Source of the DNA: Planctomycetota bacterium | Lineage (GTDB): Bacteria > Planctomycetota > UBA8742 > UBA2392 | NCBI GenBank assembly: GCA_020425605.1 | Contig: JAGQRH010000006.1 | Span: 62,001-126,000, forward strand | Direction of reading: 5' to 3' | Length of the DNA stretch: 64,000 bases | Shown: positions 46,993 to 55,548 of the stretch, in pieces | How positions within the stretch are numbered: the first letter of the stretch is position 1 | Layout of the letters: each line of letters opens with the position of its first letter | Translations under genes and position numbers: made by a program | The notes under the pieces: generated by a model | What the model was told of the DNA's origin: nothing | Databases searched by the model: none | The model's input: the letters and a program-made list of their open reading frames with translations, nothing else

Positions 46993-47379
46993 GTGTTTGC
47001 CTTCGCAGAGGCGCGGAGCGCCGCGCCCTACCCAAACGCAGTTTCCTCCCGGACATGTGCACGGCTGCACTACGGCCGCATATGTTCGAGTCTACGAGGG
47101 GCGCCTTGGGCCTCTGCGTGACACCCGGCTTTCCCACGCCCACACCGCACGCTGCCAAGACTTCATCCGCAATCCGTTCGACTGTCAGAAGCACCGGTAT
47201 TACCTGCGGATCGTGCGGGGGTAACGCCGTGTTATTCTGCCACCGGCCAACAACGGCGCTGCCAACAAGTTTTCCCGCTGTCAGCCTTTGCGCACATGTC
47301 CCCGGCTTCTCCGACCGACGCTCCACGCCCGCAGCCCCCTGTTGCAGGGGTTGAGTGCTGCTCTCAACGAGTTTGCTGA

Positions 47380-47500
47380 CTTGCTGACGGGCCGCATTAA
47401 GAGCAATAGAGGTTTAAACCTATCTGTTAAAACTACAGCAGGTCTTTGAAACCTTGATTCCAAGCAACTGCCAGCTTATGCACAGTTGCAAGCAGCCCGT
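47380..47500. other. possible replication origin segment between dnaA and dnaN
   Basis: The 605 bp between dnaA and dnaN hold no convincing gene. Within them, about 47395-47490 is clearly AT-richer than the surroundings. It contains a 12-bp palindrome AGGTTTAAACCT near 47411-47422 and TTATGCACA (47476-47484), which fits the DnaA-box consensus TTWTNCACA. A second GC hairpin, GGCGCGG/CCGCGCC, is at 47010-47027. Only one good box was found, so the origin assignment is tentative. Confidence 0.35.
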
Positions 47501-47542
47501 AGCCCGCTAGAAGGGCGCAGTCGAAAAAAAACGAGGTCTAAC

Positions 47543-48640
47543 ATGCACGTAATCTGCGCAAGAGATCAACTGGCCGAAGCCATGAACCTGGTAAGCAGCA
47601 TCGTCAACCAGCGGTCGACGAACCCCATCACGCAAAACGTGCTGCTGGTCGCTGACAAGCAGGGCCTGGAAGTGCGTGCCACCGACCTCGATCTCAGTCT
47701 CAAGCGCAGCCTGACGGAAGTCGAGTGCAAGAAGCCCGGCAAGTGCCTCGTGCAGGCATCGCTCGTCGGCGGTCTGCTGAAGGACATCCGCAGTGAAACC
47801 GTAGAGTTCAAGGCCGAAGGAAACACTGTCGAGTTGAAGGCCGGACGCGATCGCTTCGAGCTCACCAGCGCCGACCCGGAAGAATTTCCGAAGCTGCCGG
47901 AAGTCGACGGCAAGACCGAGATCAAGATCAAGGGCAGCGATTTCACCAGCGCGATCCGCCGCGTCGGGCGCAGCATCGCCCAGGAGAAAGGCCGCTACGC
48001 ACTGAACGGCGTGTTGCTTGAGCCGCGCAAGAACGCCGTCGAATTCTGCGGCACCGACGGGCGTCGTCTCGGCTACACGAAGATGACGGCCAAGTGCAAA
48101 GAGGTCGAATACCAGATCATCGTGCCGGCCAAGGGCTACAACCTGATCAGCAAGGTAATTGGCTCCGGCGAAGGCGACGTAAGCCTCAAGCTTTCCGAAA
48201 ACCGGCTGGTAGCGGTCGTCGATGGCACGGAAGTCGGCACGCTGCTTGTGGAAGGTCAGTTCCCGGACTATCGCGCGGTGATCCCGGCCGAGCTGGACAA
48301 GAGCTTGACCGTCAAGCTCGAGGACTTCCGCCTGGCGCTGAACAAGGCACGGCACCTGACAAGCGTGGAGTCGCAGGCCGTGCGCCTCGAGATAAGCAAG
48401 GGTGAGCTGACGTTGCGCTCACGCAGCCCGTCGCAGGGCCAGGCAGAGGTGAAGGTCGAGATCGAGTACGACGGTGATGACGTCGCAATCGGCTTCGACC
48501 CACAGTACATCCTGCAGGGGCTGGATGGCTTCGACACCGACCAGGTCACGTTCGAGTTCAAGGACAAGGACACCGGCGCCATCATGCACGCCGGCGACAA
48601 GGACAAGTTCTACTACCTCGTCATGCCGATCGACATCTAG
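47543..48640 (+). CDS. dnaN: DNA polymerase III beta sliding clamp
   Basis: 365 residues from the ATG at 47543 (MHVICARDQLAEAMN), preceded by CGAGG at 47532-47536; the frame runs upstream to 47486 without a better start. Three clamp domains of about 120 residues each. Recognisable stretches include VNQRSTNPITQNVLLVADKQGLEVRATDLDLSL, ALNGVLLEPRKNAVEFCGTDGRRLGYTKM, and the C-terminal DKDKFYYLVMPIDI, which is the family's M-P-x-x end. It encircles DNA and tethers polymerase III. A terminator follows the stop. Confidence 0.96.
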   Translation: MHVICARDQLAEAMNLVSSIVNQRSTNPITQNVLLVADKQGLEVRATDLDLSLKRSLTEVECKKPGKCLVQASLVGGLLKDIRSETVEFKAEGNTVELKAGRDRFELTSADPEEFPKLPEVDGKTEIKIKGSDFTSAIRRVGRSIAQEKGRYALNGVLLEPRKNAVEFCGTDGRRLGYTKMTAKCKEVEYQIIVPAKGYNLISKVIGSGEGDVSLKLSENRLVAVVDGTEVGTLLVEGQFPDYRAVIPAELDKSLTVKLEDFRLALNKARHLTSVESQAVRLEISKGELTLRSRSPSQGQAEVKVEIEYDGDDVAIGFDPQYILQGLDGFDTDQVTFEFKDKDTGAIMHAGDKDKFYYLVMPIDI

Positions 48641-48670
48641 CGAAACACGAGCGTATTGCTAACAGAGAGA

Positions 48671-48700
48671 ACCGCCCGGCGAATGCCGGGCGGTCTTATT
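48671..48700 (+). terminator. rho-independent terminator of dnaN
   Basis: ACCGCCCGGC (48671-48680) and GCCGGGCGGT (48685-48694) form a perfect 10-bp stem with a GAAT loop, followed by CTTATT. It lies between the convergent dnaN and beta-helix genes and may serve both. Confidence 0.8.
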
Positions 48701-48716
48701 CCAGCGATCAGTCGCT

Positions 48717-50663
48717 TCACAAGCGCCGCTTGCGCCGGCGAAACAGGCCGGCGATTGCGAGTAACGGCAGCAGCAGCCACGAGAGGCCTCCATCGTGGCC
48801 AGTGCTGCAATTGCCCCTGTCTTTGCCCCCGCCCCCGCTTGTTGGCTTGTCGATCGGGTTGAACTCGACCGCGCCGATGTCCACGCCGCCGCCGTCGTCG
48901 CGCGGTTGGCCGCGCTGGTCGGTGGTCAGCGAGAGTGAATTGCTACCAGCGTTGCGCGCGATGCTGGTTTCCGCGATGCGGTGATTGCGCGTCGGGCCGC
49001 CGTTGAATGCCAGCGCACCCAACCCGGGGTCACCCGTCAGGTTGCCGTTGAGACCGGGTGTGATGGTCGCGCCCGTGGTGTCTCCGAACAGGCTGGCATC
49101 CGCGGTTACAGCACCCCCAAAGTCTGTAGCGTTCGAGGCTGTGTTGTTCGACACGATAGTGCTTTCCATCGTGAGGGTGCCCGTTTCTACCCACACGCCT
49201 CCGCCGCCGCCCAGGAGGTTCGCCCCGGGGGCGCCGCTGCTGGAGGCGGTGCCGCCTGGCCCGGGCGCGCCGCCGGCACCCCCGGTCGCATCGCTGCACG
49301 AGTTGAACGCGACGGTTGCGTTGGACAGGTCGATGCTGCCAGTGTTCAGATACACCCCGGCGCCCTGGCAGAAGCCCCCGTCACCCCCATCGCCGCCGGA
49401 GCCGGCGGACTGGAATACTCCGCCGTTGGCATCGCCACCGACGCCGCCGACCCCTCCGGCGGTGGCCAGCGCAAAGTTGCCTGAGACCGTGCTGTTGACG
49501 ATGCTCAGAGTGCCGCCCTCCACCGCGATCCCGCCGCCGAGCGCGGGTCCGCCGCCGCCGCCGATTCCGCCGTCGCCGCCGGCCGCATTGGAGAAGGTGG
49601 CGACTCCAGCCGCCAAGGCGTCGCCGCCGGCACCCCCAGCGCCCGCCGCGCCACCATTCGCCAGGTTGCCATCGATGCAGGACTCGACGATGTCCAGCGT
49701 GCCGAGCAGGAGTGAAACTCCTCCGCCGGCCGCTCTGCCACCACGGCCGCCGTCTCCGCCTGCGCCGCCTGTTGCGAACAACGATGAGTTGAAGCCGGAG
49801 TTCTGCACGAACCCTCCAGCGCCGCCTGGGCCGGCGTCACCGCCGAACGCCTGGTTCGCGGAGATGGTCGTCACGGTAATCGTGACACCGCCGCTGACGT
49901 TGATCAGGATTCCGCCGCCGAGGGCCGAGCCGCCGAGGCCACCCTGATCGCCGTTGTTGCCTTGCAACATGAAGGCCGCGGCAGTCTTTGGCGCGCCAGA
50001 GCGGCCAGCCGCGGAATCGCCGCCTCGGGCGGTGTTGTTGCTGATGACACAGCTGGTGATCGTCACGCTGCCACCAAAAAGGCACAGCCCGCCGCCAAAC
50101 GCGGAGTCACCGGTGTTGCCACCTCCGCTGCCGCTCGTCCCCGTGGCGCTGCCCCCCTCGGCCGAGTTTGCCGTAATCACCACATTGGTCAGGCTGAGGC
50201 TGCCGGCGCCCTCATGCAGGATGCCGCCGCCAGAAGCCAGGAAGGCCGTGCCGCCGGCCTCCGTTGCGAGCCCGTCGCGGATAGTCAAATCATGAATGGA
50301 AACATCAGAGCCTGCGTTGATATGAAACACGCGGTCGAAGCCGCCGCCACTCAGGATGGTGCCCGACTGGCTGGCGCCGAAGATCTCTAGCGTGCCGGTG
50401 CTCTTGGTGATGTCCAGGTCGCCGCTGGCATTGGCATCGTCGCCGGTCCCCGCGTCCAGTGTGATCGTGCCGGCCGGCAGGATGATGCGGTCGTTGGTCG
50501 CCGCCGCGTTGCTCGCGATCAGCGCCGCCCGCAACGTCGCGAGATTCGTGGGGTTGTAGTCCGTGGCGTAGGCCTGCTGCGCCGCGAAGATCGCGCAGAA
50601 GGGTGTAGCCATCAAAAACGCGCGCCGCGCATCCAGGTGGCGGTAGAACCGGTGTTTGAACAT
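48717..50663 (-). CDS. secreted Gly-rich beta-helix repeat protein with C-terminal sorting tail
   Basis: 648 residues from the ATG at 50663 (MFKHRFYRHLDARRAF). A signal peptide ends near AQQAYATD. TLRAALIASNAAATNDRIILPAGTITL is the CSLREA-like opening of polymorphic outer-membrane/right-handed beta-helix proteins. Repeats of the type LxIVxSxVSGNxAxxGG and long GGxGGxGG stretches follow (about 130-520). A choice-of-anchor-like end (NGGPTRNHRIAETSIARNAGS, QRGQPRDDGGGVDIGAVEF) is typical. The C-terminus GNCSTGHDGG, a hydrophobic helix, then RRRKRR matches the tail of the protein at 31386-33137. Probably cell-surface. Confidence 0.75.
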   Translation of the reverse strand: MFKHRFYRHLDARRAFLMATPFCAIFAAQQAYATDYNPTNLATLRAALIASNAAATNDRIILPAGTITLDAGTGDDANASGDLDITKSTGTLEIFGASQSGTILSGGGFDRVFHINAGSDVSIHDLTIRDGLATEAGGTAFLASGGGILHEGAGSLSLTNVVITANSAEGGSATGTSGSGGGNTGDSAFGGGLCLFGGSVTITSCVISNNTARGGDSAAGRSGAPKTAAAFMLQGNNGDQGGLGGSALGGGILINVSGGVTITVTTISANQAFGGDAGPGGAGGFVQNSGFNSSLFATGGAGGDGGRGGRAAGGGVSLLLGTLDIVESCIDGNLANGGAAGAGGAGGDALAAGVATFSNAAGGDGGIGGGGGPALGGGIAVEGGTLSIVNSTVSGNFALATAGGVGGVGGDANGGVFQSAGSGGDGGDGGFCQGAGVYLNTGSIDLSNATVAFNSCSDATGGAGGAPGPGGTASSSGAPGANLLGGGGGVWVETGTLTMESTIVSNNTASNATDFGGAVTADASLFGDTTGATITPGLNGNLTGDPGLGALAFNGGPTRNHRIAETSIARNAGSNSLSLTTDQRGQPRDDGGGVDIGAVEFNPIDKPTSGGGGKDRGNCSTGHDGGLSWLLLPLLAIAGLFRRRKRRL

Positions 50664-50725
50664 GACGCTCTCCGTGGGTACGGAGTATTTGGCAACCCGG
50701 CTGATGCAAAAGCTAGAGGCTTCCT

Positions 50726-52159
50726 TCAGGACCCGACAGTCAGGCACGCCACGTAGGCGTCGCCGGTATTGACGTAGTCGCTGGCTGTCTGGGCCAGGAA
50801 CTGCAGCTTGCGCGTGGCCGTCGCCCTGCGTTCCTTTCCGTTGACGAAGAGCTTAATCTCCCGGTCGAGGTACAGTAGCTCGTCCGTCAAGTAGACGTTC
50901 AGCTCGCGCACGCCATCCGTGGTGATCGTCAGCGAGTTGTCTTCTTTATTCGCCGTCACTGTGACCAGCCCGCCCGCGAGGATCTGGTACGCCCAGTCGC
51001 CCCGCTTGCCGAGGTACGACTGCTCCGTGATCTCGACCCAGTAGTTCCGCGTATTGCCAAGGCTCGCGCTGTCTTCGCGCACGCCCCGGACCGTCACGCT
51101 CAGCGGTAGTGGGTTGCGCGTGACGTTGAGGCAGCCTTTGAGAGCCCTTGCGATTGTCGCCGTGGAGCCGCTGGCGTGGCTGCCTTCATACTCGATGTAT
51201 TCAACCGCTACGCCGGCAGCTTTCATGGCATCACGGGCGATGTGCGCGTGCTCCGTGGGCGCCTTCTTGTCGGCGTCGGCATGTACCCAGAAGACAGGAG
51301 TGTTGCGGAAGCAGGTCACCCAGGGGAACTCGACTTTCTGCGCACCCAGCGTGCTGTCCTTGCGCATGGCGTCGATGTCGGCCTTGGCATCAAGTTCGGG
51401 GTAGTAGCAGGGCGGAAGCGAATCGCGCACGGCCACGGCCGCGAAAGTTGACGGGCGAAGCATCGCCAAGTGGAACACAGCCTCGCCGCCCATGCCGGCC
51501 GCGCCCTCGAGGTAGATGCGGTTGCGGTCGATATTGTAATCCGCAAGCAGGCCGTCGATCAGGTTGAACACCGTGTCGATGCCCTCGCGCTTGGGCCCCC
51601 AGCCGAAGTACTCGCGCAGGCCGGGCGGGTTCTCGCGCGGGTCGTCGCCCGTCTGGCCACGGTTGAGCGCCTGGGGACAGGCGCGCAGGCAGTTGCGCAG
51701 CTCCGGCGCGTCGCGTGCGCAACTACGCATGGCGGACAGTTCCATCCATGCCGTGCCGAGGTCACTGTGCAGGCCGATGATCAGCGGCACGGGCGTGCTC
51801 GCGCTGATGCCGGCCGGCAGATCGAGCATGGCGAACGTCTTGTACGTGGTCTTCTTCGTCTTGACCTCGTACTCGTAGTTCATGGCGCCCTGGAAGGCCT
51901 CTTCCAGCTTCGGCAACTTTTTGGGTGCAGGCCGCTGAAGCTCCAGCGCGTGGTTGCGGGCCTCGGCCGCAGTGGCGGCATCGAGAGTGTCGCCCTCAAG
52001 CTTGTCGATTTCCTTGGCACGAGCCTTCGGATCGGACTTGCTGAAGACGGCGTCCAGCGCCCGATTGGCAGCCTTGACGTCAACATCTTTGGCCAGCGCG
52101 GCTGAATACAGCAGCGCGAGCGCGGCAACCGCAACAGCCAGTCTATGAGCGGATCGCAT
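50726..52159 (-). CDS. secreted alpha/beta-hydrolase-fold protein, nucleophile apparently missing
   Basis: 477 residues from the ATG at 52159; an ATG at 52189 is also open. A signal peptide occupies 1-23 (LAVAVAALALLYSAALAK). Residues about 120-345 have an alpha/beta-hydrolase/PHB-depolymerase layout: PVPLIIGLHSDLGTAW, then DRNRIYLEGAAGMGGEAVFHLAML, and VFWVHADADKKAP before VEYIEYEGSHASGS. The nucleophile elbow, normally GxSxGG, reads A221-G222-M223-G224-G225, so the serine is replaced. The last 120 residues form a separate beta domain. It may be a binding protein rather than an enzyme. It is transcribed toward the beta-helix gene 62 bp away. Confidence 0.7.
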   Translation of the reverse strand: MRSAHRLAVAVAALALLYSAALAKDVDVKAANRALDAVFSKSDPKARAKEIDKLEGDTLDAATAAEARNHALELQRPAPKKLPKLEEAFQGAMNYEYEVKTKKTTYKTFAMLDLPAGISASTPVPLIIGLHSDLGTAWMELSAMRSCARDAPELRNCLRACPQALNRGQTGDDPRENPPGLREYFGWGPKREGIDTVFNLIDGLLADYNIDRNRIYLEGAAGMGGEAVFHLAMLRPSTFAAVAVRDSLPPCYYPELDAKADIDAMRKDSTLGAQKVEFPWVTCFRNTPVFWVHADADKKAPTEHAHIARDAMKAAGVAVEYIEYEGSHASGSTATIARALKGCLNVTRNPLPLSVTVRGVREDSASLGNTRNYWVEITEQSYLGKRGDWAYQILAGGLVTVTANKEDNSLTITTDGVRELNVYLTDELLYLDREIKLFVNGKERRATATRKLQFLAQTASDYVNTGDAYVACLTVGS

Positions 52160-52326
52160 GGCAGCGTCCGGCGGGGCAGGCAGGGACACTCAGTTTACAG
52201 CGACGGCGGCGAGCAACCATAAGTAAACGCCCCTGAACGTGTTCATCGATGTTCACTTATGAATTCACTCGCAGTAGCGCACGGAACCGCCAGCCATATA
52301 CTGCCCGCCGGTTTGGAAGGAGCGCC

Positions 52327-53424
52327 ATGGGTTTCAAATGCGGCATCGTCGGCCTGCCCAACGTCGGCAAAAGCACCCTGTTCAACGCCATTACCGCGAG
52401 TGAGCAGGCGGCGGCCGAGAATTACCCCTTCTGCACGATCGAGCCGAACACCGGCATGGTGCCGGTGCCCGACCCGCGCCTGGACCGGTTGATCGAGATC
52501 GTTCACCCGCAGCGCACGGTGCCCGCCACGATGCAGTTCGTAGACATCGCCGGGCTGGTGGAAGGCGCCAGTAAGGGCGAAGGCAAGGGCAACGACTTCC
52601 TGCGGCATATTCGTGATTGTGATGCGATCGCCCATGTCGTGCGCTGCTTTGAGGACGACAACATTGTCCACGTCAGTGGCAGCGTCGACCCGGAGCGCGA
52701 CATCCGTGTCATCGAGATGGAGCTTGCGCTCAAAGACCTCGACACGGTCGCCAAGCGCATCGAAAAGACCGAAAAGCTCGCACGTAGCGGCGACAAGGAG
52801 TCGCGCACGCAGCTTGAGATCCTGAACAAGCTGCGCGCAGTGCTGGATGAAGGCAAATGGGCCCGGCACCTCGAGGTTGACGACAACCATCAGAAGTTCG
52901 TTCGCGAGTTGCAGCTGCTGACGATGAAGCCGATCCTTTACGTTGCCAACGTTGCCGAAAGCGACCTGCCGGATGGCAACGCCCTCAGCGAGATCGTGAA
53001 GCGCGTGGCCGAAGAAGAGAAGGCGGCCTGCATCGTGATCAGCGGCAAGATCGAGTCCGAGATCGCGAATCTTCCGATGGAAGAGCGTAAGGATTTCCTT
53101 GAGACGCTGGGGCTTACCCGCAGCGGGCTGGATCAGCTGATCTACGCGGGCTACACGCTGCTCGGGCTGCGCACCTACTTCACGGCCGGTGAAAAGGAAG
53201 TGCGCGCCTGGACGATCCATGCAGGTGACACTGCCCCGGTCGCGGCCGGTAAGATTCATACCGACTTCGAGAAGGGCTTCATCCGCGCCGAGACGATCGC
53301 GTATGGCGACTTCGACCAGTTTGCGGGCGAAAAGGGCGCCAAGGAAGCCGGCAAGATGCGCACCGAAGGCAAGGAGTACGTCGTCGCCGACGGCGACGTG
53401 ATGCACTTCCGCTTCAACGTTTAG
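52327..53424 (+). CDS. ychF: redox-regulated ATPase YchF (Obg-like)
   Basis: 365 residues from the ATG at 52327, with GGAAGGAG just upstream and TATACT (52297-52302) as a likely -10 box. G1 is GLPNVGKST at 9-17, and G3-like VDIAGLVEGASKGEGKGNDFL is followed by the helical insert. The G4 position reads NVAE instead of NKxD, which is why the family prefers ATP. The C-terminal TGS domain (LRTYFTAGEKEVRAWTIHAGDTAPVAAGKIHTDFEKGFIRAE) is present and the length is standard. A ribosome-associated translation factor/stress ATPase. Confidence 0.96.
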   Translation: MGFKCGIVGLPNVGKSTLFNAITASEQAAAENYPFCTIEPNTGMVPVPDPRLDRLIEIVHPQRTVPATMQFVDIAGLVEGASKGEGKGNDFLRHIRDCDAIAHVVRCFEDDNIVHVSGSVDPERDIRVIEMELALKDLDTVAKRIEKTEKLARSGDKESRTQLEILNKLRAVLDEGKWARHLEVDDNHQKFVRELQLLTMKPILYVANVAESDLPDGNALSEIVKRVAEEEKAACIVISGKIESEIANLPMEERKDFLETLGLTRSGLDQLIYAGYTLLGLRTYFTAGEKEVRAWTIHAGDTAPVAAGKIHTDFEKGFIRAETIAYGDFDQFAGEKGAKEAGKMRTEGKEYVVADGDVMHFRFNV

Positions 53425-53433
53425 GGGGCCGCC

Positions 53434-54189
53434 ATGGACGTCAACTTCCACTGGAGCACCCTGCACGTGCCGCGCGAAGACGGGCCGGACGAGCACATGG
53501 ACGCCTACTTCGCCTTCCCGGGCGAGGGCGGGCCGTTCCCCGGTATTGTCGTCTTCCAGGAAATATTCGGCGTCAACGAACACATCCGCGAGGTCTGCCG
53601 ACGCATCGCGGCGCACGGCTATGTCGTCGTCGCGCCGGACATCTACCACCGCTCGGTCCAGCGCCTCGAGCTCGGCTATGAGGCAAGGGACGTCGCAGTC
53701 GGCCGGGAGCATAAAGACAAGTGCACGATCGAGGGCCTGTTGGCCGACACGCGCGGCGCGATCAAGGCGTTGCACGACCGCGATGATGTGTCCGAGGGAA
53801 AACTCGGTTGTGTTGGATTCTGCTTCGGCGGGCACGTCGCGTTCATCGCCGCGACGCTGTCAGAATTTGCGGCGACGGCGTGCTTCTATGGAGGGGGAAT
53901 CACCACGATGCGCCCCGGCGGCGGCGAGCCAAGCATCAAGCTGGCGCACGAGATCAAGGGCCGCATCCTGATGCTCTATGGTGACGACGATAAGGGCATC
54001 CCGCCCGAGCAGGTAGATGAAGTGCGCAACGCCTTGGCTGACGCGGGCCTTCGTTACGAGGTGCGCACGTTCATCGGCGCCGGGCACGGCTTCGCCTGTG
54101 ACAAGCGCCTGAGCTATCACGTGGGCGCTGCCAATGACGCCTGGAAGCTGGTCTTTGACATGTGGGATGCAGAGCTCAAACAGGCCTGA
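53434..54189 (+). CDS. dienelactone hydrolase family protein
   Basis: 251 residues, 9 bp after ychF. An alpha/beta hydrolase with a cysteine nucleophile: GCVGFCFGGHVAF with C130, E43 in VVFQEIFGVNEHIREV, an acidic residue in LYGDDDKGIP (184-186), and H218 in GAGHGFACD. This is the full dienelactone hydrolase set (Cys-Asp-His plus Glu). The substrate is unknown; members hydrolyse lactones or act in general xenobiotic or carboxymethylenebutenolide turnover. There is no signal peptide. Confidence 0.9.
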   Translation: MDVNFHWSTLHVPREDGPDEHMDAYFAFPGEGGPFPGIVVFQEIFGVNEHIREVCRRIAAHGYVVVAPDIYHRSVQRLELGYEARDVAVGREHKDKCTIEGLLADTRGAIKALHDRDDVSEGKLGCVGFCFGGHVAFIAATLSEFAATACFYGGGITTMRPGGGEPSIKLAHEIKGRILMLYGDDDKGIPPEQVDEVRNALADAGLRYEVRTFIGAGHGFACDKRLSYHVGAANDAWKLVFDMWDAELKQA

Positions 54190-54192
54190 GCC

Positions 54193-54750
54193 ATGGCGAA
54201 GGAAGTCGAGCCGGAGGACGGCGTAATCCGCCTTCGCATCCACGAAGTGACGCAGCTGTTCAATTCACTAGATCCCGACCCGTTCATTGAGCGCGACCTC
54301 GACGACGACGCCGTCGAGTACATTCGCAGTTGGGTGCGCGAGATCCCGCACACCCGGCCATTGAAGCTGTTGGTGGAAATCACGAGTCCGAAGCTCGAGC
54401 TGGATCATCAGGCTCTGGTGGAAGGGGCGGTGCACAACTACTTCGGTCACCTGGCCGAACTTTCGCGCAACGACTTCCGGCAGCTAATGAAGCGTGGCCG
54501 CAGCAGCCTGATCATCGGCTTGACCGTACTGGTAGTCACCGTGATGCTCAGCCGCTGGCTCTCAACGTATGAAGACTGGGCGTTTTCGCGCATCCTGCAG
54601 GAAACGGTGCTGATCGGCGGCTGGGTCGCCATGTGGCGCCCGATGGAAATCTTTCTGTATGACTGGTGGCCACTGCGCCGTCAGCGCAAGGACTACGAGC
54701 GGCTGCGGGACATGGCTGTCGAAGTCAAGCTGCCTACTGCAACAGCGTGA
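54193..54750 (+). CDS. hypothetical two-pass membrane protein
   Basis: 185 residues, 3 bp after the hydrolase gene. The N-terminal soluble part (IRLRIHEVTQLFNSLDPDPFIERDLDDDAVEYIRSWVREIP) belongs to a conserved uncharacterised pattern. Two hydrophobic helices follow at about 105-125 (SLIIGLTVLVVTVMLSRWL) and 137-158 (ILQETVLIGGWVAMWRPMEIFL). The end is basic and coiled (RRQRKDYERLRDMAVEVKL). The last 17 bp overlap the end of the convergent minus-strand gene. Function unknown. Confidence 0.7.
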   Translation: MAKEVEPEDGVIRLRIHEVTQLFNSLDPDPFIERDLDDDAVEYIRSWVREIPHTRPLKLLVEITSPKLELDHQALVEGAVHNYFGHLAELSRNDFRQLMKRGRSSLIIGLTVLVVTVMLSRWLSTYEDWAFSRILQETVLIGGWVAMWRPMEIFLYDWWPLRRQRKDYERLRDMAVEVKLPTATA

Positions 54751-55030
54751 CGATGGTGCCCTCGGGGACGTAGCCGTCAAAGTTGCGCATGGTGATACGG
54801 GCGTTTGCGTTACTGGCCACACCTTTGGCGAAGCCCACATTGCGCTCGAATGTCTCGCCGTCGGGCGTTTCGAACTTCGCCTTGTAGGGCTTTTCCAGTT
54901 CCTTGGTCATGCTCAGGAACTCGGCGTAGGAGATCTTGAGGTCTATGTTCAGCACCTCGGTGCCGGGGATCACTTCGACCTTCTTCGTTGTTGCGACTGT
55001 GAACTCGAGCGCCACTGTCTTCTCCATCAT
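54734..55030 (-). CDS. hypothetical small protein
   Basis: 98 residues. The sequence alternates beta-like segments (TVALEFTVATTKKVEVIPGTEVLNIDLKI, ARITMRNFDGYVPEGTIVTLL) with a Lys/Glu-rich helix (YAEFLSMTKELEKPYKAKF). No motif is recognised. The start ATG overlaps the stop of the upstream gene (ATGA), so it is co-translated with the 121-residue protein. The two form a small minus-strand pair between larger plus-strand genes. Confidence 0.55.
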   Translation of the reverse strand: MMEKTVALEFTVATTKKVEVIPGTEVLNIDLKISYAEFLSMTKELEKPYKAKFETPDGETFERNVGFAKGVASNANARITMRNFDGYVPEGTIVTLLQ

Positions 55031-55392
55031 GCCTTGGGCTTGCGTTTTGCCTGGTACTTTTTCACTTCCGTTACGCGTGCGGCTTCAACTTCGTCATCCT
55101 CAACCCGACGCAATGCGAGGTTGATGAAAGCGTAGGCTACTTCATCGGGCTGCTCGGCCAGTTCCTCGAACAACTCAATGTAGAACGGCTCAATCAGGAT
55201 CCGCTTGGTCGTATCGCCATAGATCTTCACCAGCGCGGCGTGATTTGCCTTCACCAGCTTGCCGGCTTCGTCAATGCTGAGCGCAGTCGCCGCCTTCACC
55301 CGCGCGGGGGTGAAGATGAAAGACAAGGCACCTTCGTCCAACTTTAGGTAGGTGCTGTCCAGGAACGCGTCATTGAAATCGGTGGCTTCCAT
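55027..55392 (-). CDS. hypothetical protein
   Basis: 121 residues from the ATG at 55392. The frame is open far upstream but overlaps the secreted TPR gene on the other strand. Helical and acidic, with SFIFTPARVKAATALSIDEAGKLVKANHAALVKIYGDTTKRI and FYIELFEELAEQPDEVAYAFINLALRR; the tail is very basic (KKYQAKRKPKA). It is coupled to the 98-residue gene downstream. The 156-bp divergent region to the next gene contains ATACGCGTAT (55487-55496), a palindrome that might be a binding site. Function unknown. Confidence 0.55.
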   Translation of the reverse strand: MEATDFNDAFLDSTYLKLDEGALSFIFTPARVKAATALSIDEAGKLVKANHAALVKIYGDTTKRILIEPFYIELFEELAEQPDEVAYAFINLALRRVEDDEVEAARVTEVKKYQAKRKPKA

Positions 55393-55548
55393 ATGGCCGG
55401 AATTTAGCGAGCCCAGCCGGAAAGCAAAGCCCGGGCCGCAGGTTTTGGCGCCTTGCATTGCTGCGAGCCTGGGCGGTGCTGTGCATATACGCGTATCCCC
55501 CGCGGCGGAAGCATTGCGGGGTGACAACCACGCCCTAGACTGGCAGGT

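Noticed and set aside
48985..49947. Proline-rich 320-residue frame opposite the Gly-rich beta-helix gene
   Set aside because: It is simply the complement of GGxGG coding repeats.
52238..52257. LexA-type GTTC-N7-GTTC box upstream of ychF
   Set aside because: Two GTTC motifs are present but spaced by 6, not 7, and ychF is not an SOS gene.
52243..53835. 530-residue open frame opposite ychF and the hydrolase
   Set aside because: It spans two well-identified genes on the other strand, so it is a high-GC shadow.
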